A stretch of 5,780 nucleotides of DNA from an uncultured Rivibacter sp. (GTDB lineage Bacteria > Pseudomonadota > Gammaproteobacteria > Burkholderiales > Burkholderiaceae): contig CAMLNA010000213.1 of NCBI GenBank assembly GCA_946481025.1, forward strand, positions 1-5,780, written 5' to 3'. This document shows positions 1-4,940 of the stretch, piece after piece. Every line of letters starts with the position of its first letter. Position 1 is the first letter of the stretch. Both the position numbers and the translations under genes were made by a program. Below the pieces are notes generated by a model that was given only the letters and a program-made list of their open reading frames with translations, was not told the origin of the DNA and made no database searches.

Positions 1-7
1 CTAGGGC

Positions 8-694
8 TCAGTCGCTGGTGGTGACCTTGACGATCTTGCCGCTGCGCGGCTCGAACTCGCAGCGATACCGGAACGGCGCCGCGTTCATGCCCGGCGCGCG
101 CTGCAGCGCGCCCTGCCCTTCGAGGCCGATGCGCTCGTTGGGCGCCGGCTGCAGCCGGCGGGTGTCGGAGCCGAAGGCGATGCGGCCCACGCGCGGGTAT
201 TTGTCCTTCAGGGCCGCGGCGGTGGCCGCTTCGCAGGCCTCGGGCGACACGTTGGTGAGGTCGGGCTGCCAGGGCTGGCCCGACGCCACTTCGCCCGGCC
301 GCGGACCGGTTTCACGGAACATCGCACCCGAGGTGGCGCCGGTCGTGGCGTTGTAGGTGCAGGTGTACGAGAACGGCACCGTGCCGCCGGCCGATGCACG
401 GTAGCGGCCCGCGCCCTTGACGGCCATCTCGTCGCCTTCGCCGGGCTGCAGCGTGCGCTTGCCGCCCACGAACTCGACCTCGCGCGCTTCCTTGCCGCGG
501 ATGGTGCGCACGGTATCGGCCACCGCATCCTCGCAGCGCTCGGCGGCCTTGGCCGGGTCCACCGGCCTGGTCACCTCGGGCGCCGATGCCGCCTCGACAC
601 CCGAAGCCGCGGTGGCAGCCCAGGCGCCCTGCGCCGGAGCCAGCACGCACAGCAGCAGGCCAAGGCCGGTGGCGGCGCGGAATCGGGTCGTCAT
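8..694 (-). CDS. Secreted protein of unknown function with two tandem cysteine-pair repeats
   Basis: A 228-residue protein that I cannot assign to a named family. I chose the ATG at 694 because it gives a clean Sec signal peptide: basic residues at 4 and 6, a Leu-rich core at about 10-20 and a likely signal peptidase I site after Ala-Trp-Ala at 24-26. A GAGGG lies about 10 nt upstream. Starting further upstream would bury this signal. Cys16 is not in a lipobox, so the mature protein should be soluble in the periplasm or exported. After a Pro/Ala-rich linker the mature part is two copies of one unit, about residues 52-123 and 152-223. Each has a Cys-Glu start (C54, C154), a Leu-Gln-Pro (82-84, 181-183) and a Pro-Phe-x-Tyr-x-Cys motif ending at C112 and C212. 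The Cys-to-Cys distance is 58 in both, suggesting one disulfide per unit. It follows the lipoprotein gene after 86 nt, and no terminator is visible between them. Function is unknown. Confidence 0.85.
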   Translation of the reverse strand: MTTRFRAATGLGLLLCVLAPAQGAWAATAASGVEAASAPEVTRPVDPAKAAERCEDAVADTVRTIRGKEAREVEFVGGKRTLQPGEGDEMAVKGAGRYRASAGGTVPFSYTCTYNATTGATSGAMFRETGPRPGEVASGQPWQPDLTNVSPEACEAATAAALKDKYPRVGRIAFGSDTRRLQPAPNERIGLEGQGALQRAPGMNAAPFRYRCEFEPRSGKIVKVTTSD

Positions 695-780
695 GGTGTG
701 TATGCCCTCGCGATGGATGCGTGTCGACGTTGTAGCCGTTTTTCGATGCGGCACGCAGGCCCCGCGGCGCCTCGACCCGC

Positions 781-936
781 TCAGCAGTTGCCCTTCTTGG
801 CCTGGCCGGGCGGGCAATGCTTGGCGGCAGGCGCAGGCGCGCCGGGGTTGCCCACGACGACCGCGCCGTCGGGCGTGTAGACGGCGCAGCCGGTAAACGA
901 AGCAACAACAAGTAGTGCGGCCAGGAGGGACTTCAT
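781..936 (-). CDS. Small lipoprotein (51 residues) with C-terminal CPPGQAKKGNC motif
   Basis: A short reading frame from ATG at 936 to TGA at 781. It begins MKSLLAALLVVASFTGC, a typical type II signal peptide: Lys2, a hydrophobic stretch at 4-14 and a lipobox Phe-Thr-Gly-Cys with the lipidated cysteine at position 17. The mature form would be only 35 residues: a short Val/Gly segment, a Pro/Ala-rich spacer, then HCPPGQAKKGNC at 40-51 containing two cysteines. Similar CPPGxAKKGxC tails occur, as I recall, at the ends of other small proteobacterial envelope proteins; this is memory, not a search. The two tail cysteines could form a disulfide. A weak GAAAGA purine stretch precedes the start. Position 19 onward has no Asp after the lipid Cys (the next residue is Ala), so outer-membrane sorting by Lol is expected. 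It is probably transcribed on its own or with the gene at 8-694. Function is unknown. Confidence 0.82.
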   Translation of the reverse strand: MKSLLAALLVVASFTGCAVYTPDGAVVVGNPGAPAPAAKHCPPGQAKKGNC

Positions 937-1036
937 TGCGATCTTTCGAAAGGGTGGGGACGAAAAATTCTAGTCAGTGCCGCAAGGCCCGCCGCCTGGC
1001 GGTTCACGGCACCGTGCAAAGGTCACGAATTGCCGG
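937..1036 (-). other. Intergenic region with weak stem-loop and candidate promoter
   Basis: This is the 100 nt between the DinB stop and the lipoprotein start. Read on the minus strand it holds nested inverted repeats: outer arms GTGCCG/CGGCAC (1007-1012 with 977-982) and an inner CCGC/GCGG (999-1002 with 992-995). About nine nt later comes a run of five T (963-967). This could be an imperfect intrinsic terminator for the transporter operon. The sequence TAGAAT (967-972), one mismatch from the sigma-70 -10 consensus, sits 30 nt before the lipoprotein ATG, but no good -35 box is placed 16-18 nt upstream. Both readings are tentative. Confidence 0.3.
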
Positions 1037-1606
1037 TCAGCCGTGCGGGCCGAACAACGTGGACTCGCTCCAGCCCAGCTGGGCGAGGTCGAGCGTGCGC
1101 AAGGGCGCATCGCTGGGCAGCAGGAACTCGTCGAGCTGCGGCGGCTTGATGGAGGTGCCCGCCAGCATGGCATGCACCTGACCGCGATGATGGTGCTGGT
1201 GCATGAACAGGTGCGTGAGGATGTGCCCCACCTGCTCTCTCGGCTTCCATTCGCCGCGGTCGATCACGACCTCGGCCGCCAGGCGCGACTCGGCCAAGGC
1301 ATCGCACCAGGCGATCAGTTCTTCGTCGAAGGCCCGCTGGCGCGCTGCCAGTTCGGCCAGCATGGCGGCCGGCCGGAAGCGCCTGGCCTGTGCCAGCATG
1401 TCGGCCTCTTCGCGCAACGCGGCGAGGTAGTAGCGGTCCACCAGCAGGATGTGGTTGAGCGTCTCGGCCAGGCTGGGAAAGAAGCTCGCCCGCGGCGCGT
1501 GGAAGTCGGCATCCGACAGCGGCGCCATCGCCTCGTGCAGCCGGTGGTTGATGAGCCGGTTGGCACGCGCCTGCGTGCGCAGCTGGGTGACGAGCGTGAG
1601 GGTCAT
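1037..1606 (-). CDS. DinB-fold family protein, putative metal-dependent enzyme
   Basis: A 189-residue protein of the DinB/YfiT-like four-helix-bundle superfamily, whose members bind a divalent metal through three histidines. The expected ligands are visible: His52 in the segment NHILLVDRYY, and His136 and His140 in HLFMHQHHHRGQ, matching the family's HxxxHRGQ signature. Length is normal for the family. The superfamily includes thiol-dependent transferases and isomerases (bacillithiol or mycothiol users) and many uncharacterised stress proteins, so the reaction cannot be read from sequence. There is no signal peptide, so it should be cytoplasmic. The ATG at 1606 is preceded by GTGAGG with only two nt between, an unusually tight ribosome-binding site; no better start exists in frame. 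It lies 22 nt downstream of the isomerase-like gene, so it is probably co-transcribed and last in the operon. Despite the name, it is unrelated to DNA polymerase IV. Confidence 0.88.
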   Translation of the reverse strand: MTLTLVTQLRTQARANRLINHRLHEAMAPLSDADFHAPRASFFPSLAETLNHILLVDRYYLAALREEADMLAQARRFRPAAMLAELAARQRAFDEELIAWCDALAESRLAAEVVIDRGEWKPREQVGHILTHLFMHQHHHRGQVHAMLAGTSIKPPQLDEFLLPSDAPLRTLDLAQLGWSESTLFGPHG

Positions 1607-1628
1607 GGCCTCACCCGGCGTCCGGCGC

Positions 1629-2234
1629 TCAGAACCGGCCGCCCGACAGCCACCGCTCCAGCTGCGGCTTGCGGTCGTTGCCCCAGAACAGCTCGCCGTC
1701 CACCACGAAGCTGGGCGCACCGAAGATGCCGGCCGCGATGGCGCTGTCGTTTTCGCTCTTGAGGCGCGCCTTCCATTGCGGATCGTTCCAGGCGGCCTCG
1801 GCCGCTTCGGCGTCGAGCCCGCTGTCGGCGGCCAGTTGGCGCAGCTGGGCCGGGTTGCTGAGCACCACGCCCCGGGCGAAGTAGGCCCGCAGGCCGGCGC
1901 GCGCCCACGCCACCGCCCTCACCGGGTCCTGGGCCTCGAGCCACCAGAACACGCGCGCGGCGTTCTGCGTGGGAATGGGGAACTCCTGCGGCTGCTTGAA
2001 GGGCACGCCTTCGAACCGCGCCGACCGCGCGAAGTCGTGCAGCGCGTAGTCGCGCTTGATGGGATAGGACACCGGCGGCCTCAGCTCGGCCGCGGCGAAG
2101 GTGGCGCCCAGCAGGATGGCATGCCACTCCACCGTGCGGCCGTGCCGTGCGGCCAGCGCCTCGATCCATTCCGAGGCGACATACGAATAGGGCGACGAGA
2201 AGTCGAAGTAGAACGCGATCGGGGCTCGGCCCAT
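1629..2234 (-). CDS. 2-hydroxychromene-2-carboxylate isomerase family protein (NahD/DsbA-like)
   Basis: A 201-residue cytoplasmic protein of the NahD/kappa-class glutathione transferase family (thioredoxin fold with a helical insert, DsbA superfamily). The N-terminal signature FYFDFSSPYSYV at 8-19 contains Ser14, at the position of the active-site serine that binds the glutathione thiol in this family, in place of a redox CxxC. The C-terminal signature GIFGAPSFVVDGELFWGNDR at 169-188 includes the cis-proline loop (Pro174) and the FWGxDR end. Length is typical. NahD itself interconverts 2-hydroxychromene-2-carboxylate and trans-o-hydroxybenzylidenepyruvate in naphthalene breakdown using glutathione. 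Many homologues lie outside naphthalene clusters and no other naphthalene genes are seen here, so the true substrate is unknown. The start is supported by AGGAGA at 2242-2247, seven nt from the ATG. It lies 49 nt after the large TRAP subunit and 22 nt before the DinB gene, so it is probably part of the same transcript. Confidence 0.9.
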   Translation of the reverse strand: MGRAPIAFYFDFSSPYSYVASEWIEALAARHGRTVEWHAILLGATFAAAELRPPVSYPIKRDYALHDFARSARFEGVPFKQPQEFPIPTQNAARVFWWLEAQDPVRAVAWARAGLRAYFARGVVLSNPAQLRQLAADSGLDAEAAEAAWNDPQWKARLKSENDSAIAAGIFGAPSFVVDGELFWGNDRKPQLERWLSGGRF

Positions 2235-2252
2235 GGGTCGGTCTCCTGCAAG

Positions 2253-2274
2253 CCGGGCAGTATGCGCCTGCCGG
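2253..2274 (-). other. Weak bulged hairpin between TRAP large subunit and isomerase genes
   Basis: In the 49-nt gap the minus strand can fold CCGGCAG against CTGCCCGG with a single bulged base and a 7-nt loop. No T-run follows, so it is not an intrinsic terminator. It could protect the upstream mRNA end or slow read-through, or it may be chance in GC-rich DNA. The isomerase ribosome-binding site lies just downstream and is not covered by it. Confidence 0.25.
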
Positions 2275-2283
2275 GTCGCCCTG

Positions 2284-4269
2284 CTACTTGTAGAGCAGCT
2301 GCGGCAGCCACAGGCCGATCTCCGGGAAGAGGTACAGCAGCACGATGGCCACGACCTGGATGCCCATGAAGGGCAGCATGCCGCCGAAGATCTGGTTCAG
2401 CGTCACGTGCGGCGGGCTCACACCCTTGAGGTAGAAGGCCGCCATCGCCACCGGCGGGCTCAGGAAGGCGGTCTGCAGGTTCAGCGCGACCAGCAGGCCG
2501 AAGAACAGCGGGTCCACGCCGAAGTTGTCGAGCAGCGGGATGAAGATGGGCATGAAGATCACGATGATCTCGGTCCATTCCAGCGGCCAGCCGAGCACGA
2601 AGATGATGAACTGGCTGAGCACCAGGAACTCGACCTTGCTCAGGTTCATGCCCAGCACCCAGCGCTCCACCAGCTCCTGCCCGCCCAGCAGCGCGAAGGC
2701 CGCCGAGAAGATGGCCGAGCCCACGAACAGCCAGCACACCATGGCCGAGGTCTTGGCGGTGAGGAACACCGACTCCTTGACCATGCCGAAGTTGAGCTGC
2801 CGGTAGGCGGCCGCGAGCACGAAGCCGCCGAAGGCGCCCACCGCGGCGGCCTCGGTGGGCGTGGCCAGGCCGAACACGATGGAGCCCAGCACCGCGAGGA
2901 TCAGGATGACGAGCGGGAAGAAGCTCGCGAGAAGCATCTTGAAGATCTCGAAGCGGGTGAAGCTGAGCAGCCCGTAGAACGCGGCCATGGCCAGCGCACC
3001 GATCCCCAGGCCGACCCAGTAGCCCGTGGGGGCGGCGGTCGGCACCGCGACGTCCTGCGCCGCCGCCGGCTCCGGCGTCGCGGCGCCTTCGGCGGCGGCC
3101 GCTTCCGAAGACGCCTGCGAGGCCTGCCGGCCCGGCGGCTCGCTCAGTGCCTCGGGTTCGGCAGGGGGCTCCGCCAGGCCGCCGTCGCCTTCGGACGGCG
3201 GCTCGGACAAGCCTTCGCCGTCCGGTTCCTGCAGCCCGCCCGGCTCGGCTGCCGCGCCGGCCTCGCCTTCCTCTCCCATCTGCTGCAGCCCGGGCACGGC
3301 TTCCAGCGGCACGACACGGGTCGCCAGGTGATAGCCCCACAGCGCGGCCAGCAAGAACACCGCCAGCGGCAGCAAGGCGATGCCCAGCTGCCGCAGCAGG
3401 TAGCCAGCCGGCACGCCGTGGTTGCGCTGGCCCTTCAGCGCGGCCAGCAGGGCCGGCAGGGCACGCCGCTCGCCGGTGGCGCCCGCCTGCGCGAGCGGCG
3501 CCGGCAGCGGCACCGCCCGTTCGGCGGCCGACAGCGGCGGCGCCAGGCTGGGCTTGATCTTCGCGACGATGACGACATACACGATGTACAGGCCCGCCAG
3601 CATGAGCCCGGGGAAAAACGCGCCGGCGTACAGCTGCACCACCGACACCCCGGCCGTGGCGCCATAGACGATGAGCAGCACCGACGGCGGGATGAGGATG
3701 CCCAGGCAGCCGCCCGCGGTGATGGCACCGGCCGACATGGGGATGCTGTAGCCGGCGCGCAGCATGGCCGGAAAGGCCAGCAGGCCCATCAGCGTGACCA
3801 CCGCGCCGACGATGCCGGTGGCGGTGGCGAACACCGCGCAGGTGACGAGCGTGGCCACGGCCAGCGAACCCGGCACGCGGGCCAGCGACAGGTGCAGGCT
3901 CTTGAAGAGCTTCTCGATCAGGTTGGCCCGCTCGACGAGGTAGCCCATGAAGACGAACAGCGGCACCGAGATCAGCACGTCGTTGGCCATCACCTTGTAG
4001 GCCGCCTGCACCATGAGGTCGAGCGTGCGGTGCCAGTCCCGGTCGTAGGCGAGCCAGGTGAACAGCATGCCCATGCCCATGAGGGTGAAGGCGGTGGGGA
4101 AGCCCAGCATGATCGCCACCACCACCAGCGACAGCATCAGCAGCCCGATGTGGCCGTTCGTGATGACCGGCGCGCTGGCCAGCATGTAGGCCGCGCCGGC
4201 AACGATGAGGGCCATGAGGCTGAAGCCGAACCACAGCTCCTTGCGCAGCGTGAAGGGCGCCCTGGTCAT
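2284..4269 (-). CDS. TRAP transporter large membrane subunit (DctM/FcbT3-like), enlarged
   Basis: A 661-residue inner-membrane protein, the ion-coupled transport subunit of a TRAP importer. First-half signatures: LGFPTAFTLMG at 55-65, the SVPLFVFMGYLVERANLI segment at 101-118 and GILIPPS at 190-196. Second-half signatures: ATPTEAAAVGAFGG at 469-482 and LNLQTAFLSPPVAMAAFYLKG at 596-616. The last, with its FLxPP...FYLKG pattern, points to the FcbT3 group (COG4664) rather than classical DctM. The family norm is about 430 residues. The excess here is an N-terminal extension with an extra helix (about 1-40) and a 195-residue insert (about 241-435) between the two halves. The insert comprises a basic loop, a helix (about 290-315), an acidic Pro/Glu-rich linker (333-415, 18 acidic and 1 basic residue) and a second helix (about 416-435). 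The start overlaps the small-subunit stop as ATGA, with AGGAGGAGA just upstream, so translation is probably coupled. The reading frame is intact. Confidence 0.95.
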   Translation of the reverse strand: MTRAPFTLRKELWFGFSLMALIVAGAAYMLASAPVITNGHIGLLMLSLVVVAIMLGFPTAFTLMGMGMLFTWLAYDRDWHRTLDLMVQAAYKVMANDVLISVPLFVFMGYLVERANLIEKLFKSLHLSLARVPGSLAVATLVTCAVFATATGIVGAVVTLMGLLAFPAMLRAGYSIPMSAGAITAGGCLGILIPPSVLLIVYGATAGVSVVQLYAGAFFPGLMLAGLYIVYVVIVAKIKPSLAPPLSAAERAVPLPAPLAQAGATGERRALPALLAALKGQRNHGVPAGYLLRQLGIALLPLAVFLLAALWGYHLATRVVPLEAVPGLQQMGEEGEAGAAAEPGGLQEPDGEGLSEPPSEGDGGLAEPPAEPEALSEPPGRQASQASSEAAAAEGAATPEPAAAQDVAVPTAAPTGYWVGLGIGALAMAAFYGLLSFTRFEIFKMLLASFFPLVILILAVLGSIVFGLATPTEAAAVGAFGGFVLAAAYRQLNFGMVKESVFLTAKTSAMVCWLFVGSAIFSAAFALLGGQELVERWVLGMNLSKVEFLVLSQFIIFVLGWPLEWTEIIVIFMPIFIPLLDNFGVDPLFFGLLVALNLQTAFLSPPVAMAAFYLKGVSPPHVTLNQIFGGMLPFMGIQVVAIVLLYLFPEIGLWLPQLLYK

Positions 4270-4886
4270 GACTTCTCCTCCTGCCGCGCGGCGTAGCTGT
4301 CGAGCGCAGCGATGTCCTCGTCCTTCACGTTGACCATCTCCTTGAGCTTGTCGACGTCCACTTCCTCGACGTCCTGCTCGCGCGAGGGCCAGGCGCCGTC
4401 GCGCAGGCAGACCACGCAGCGCACGATCTCCACCAGCCCCTGCAGCAGCAGCACCGCGCCGGCCAGCGGGATGACGAACTTGAACGGATACAGCGGCAGC
4501 GGGTCGGCGTTGAAGGTCTGCTCGCGGATGGCCAGCGACTCCTGCGCGAAGGTCCAGCCGGCCCAGGTGAGCGCCACGATGCCCGGCAGGAAGAACAGGA
4601 TGTACAGCGTGAGGTCGATGGCCGCCTGCGTGCGCGGGCGGAAGAAGCCGTACAGCACGTCGCCGCGCACATGGCCGTTCTTGGCCAGCGTGTAGGCGCC
4701 GGCGGTCATGAACATCGCGCCGTAGAGCATGATCTGCGCGTCGAGCACCCAGCCGTGCGGCCGGTTGAGCGCATAGCGCGAGAACACCTCCCAGGTGATC
4801 AGCAGCGTGAGGCCGACCACGGTCCACGCAAAGGCCTTGCCCACCCAGGTGGAGAGGCGGTCCACGGCCAGCAGCAGCTTCTGCAT
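4266..4886 (-). CDS. TRAP transporter small membrane subunit (DctQ/FcbT2-like)
   Basis: A 206-residue inner-membrane protein that pairs with the large subunit in a TRAP importer. Four hydrophobic helices are visible at about 15-35, 50-68, 88-110 and 134-157, the normal DctQ layout. Conserved features include E33-x3-RY (37-38), GHVRxD at 71-76 between helices two and three, P134-x-K136 and LLLQG at 146-150, as in the FcbT2 group (COG4665). I chose the ATG at 4886 because GAGGAG lies five nt upstream (4892-4897); the TTG seven codons earlier lacks such a site and would overlap the intergenic hairpin. A charged cytoplasmic tail of 44 residues (163-206) follows the last helix, rich in Glu and Asp, with the segment EEVDVDKLKEMVNVKDEDI. 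This is longer than usual for the family. The gene starts 54 nt after the binding-protein stop and overlaps the large-subunit start by 4 nt, so all three should be co-expressed. Confidence 0.94.
   Translation of the reverse strand: MQKLLLAVDRLSTWVGKAFAWTVVGLTLLITWEVFSRYALNRPHGWVLDAQIMLYGAMFMTAGAYTLAKNGHVRGDVLYGFFRPRTQAAIDLTLYILFFLPGIVALTWAGWTFAQESLAIREQTFNADPLPLYPFKFVIPLAGAVLLLQGLVEIVRCVVCLRDGAWPSREQDVEEVDVDKLKEMVNVKDEDIAALDSYAARQEEKS
4274..4282 (-). promoter_or_regulatory. Strong ribosome-binding site for the TRAP large subunit
   Basis: AGGAGGAGA on the minus strand, with the AGGAGG core seven nt from the ATG at 4269. It lies inside the last codons of the small-subunit gene (encoding its final Glu-Glu-Lys) and fixes the start at the ATGA overlap. 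Confidence 0.8.
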
Positions 4887-4891
4887 GCACG

Positions 4892-4897
4892 CTCCTC
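4892..4897 (-). promoter_or_regulatory. Ribosome-binding site deciding the small-subunit start
   Basis: GAGGAG on the minus strand, five nt before the ATG at 4886. It rules in favour of this ATG over the in-frame TTG at 4907. Confidence 0.8.
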
Positions 4898-4906
4898 GGA
4901 ACGACA

Positions 4907-4928
4907 AGGGCGCCGCGATGGGCGCCCT
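4907..4928 (-). other. GC-rich hairpin between binding-protein and membrane-subunit genes
   Basis: A perfect 8-bp inverted repeat, AGGGCGCC (4907-4914) against GGCGCCCT (4921-4928), with a 6-nt loop, 12 nt past the binding-protein stop. On the transcript it is followed by TTGTCGTTCC rather than a true T-run, so complete termination is unlikely. Hairpins at this place in binding-protein transport operons commonly stabilise the upstream mRNA or cause partial termination, giving more binding protein than membrane protein. That role is inference here. Confidence 0.6.
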
Positions 4929-4940
4929 GCGAGACGGGAA

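Noticed and set aside
695..780. Promoter or terminator between the lipoprotein gene and the duplicated secreted-protein gene
   Set aside because: No T-run follows any stem, and the best -10-like hexamer (TACAAC) has no matching -35, so I report nothing here.
1187..1201. Cluster of His codons (HQHHH) as a possible repeat or tag
   Set aside because: It is part of the conserved DinB metal-binding HxxxHRGQ motif.
1616..1628. Short direct repeat (CGCCGG twice) in the gap before the DinB gene
   Set aside because: Six-base GC-only repeats are common by chance in this DNA and show no further structure.
977..1762. Plus-strand open frame opposite the DinB and isomerase genes
   Set aside because: Compositionally biased antisense shadow; the minus-strand genes have clear family motifs.
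3025..3273. Possible frameshift or assembly error giving the acidic segment of the large subunit
   Set aside because: The frame is open on both sides, flanked by in-frame helices and intact family motifs, and the segment has organised L-[SA]-E-P-P repeats, so a genuine insert is more likely.
2081..4234. Minus-strand 717-codon frame overlapping the large subunit and the isomerase start
   Set aside because: Out-of-frame shadow, His/Arg/Gly-rich, without motifs.
2233..4296. Plus-strand open frame of 687 codons opposite the TRAP large subunit
   Set aside because: It is rich in His, Arg, Gln and Glu without recognisable domains and mirrors a well-supported membrane-protein gene. Long antisense frames like this are expected in GC-rich DNA.
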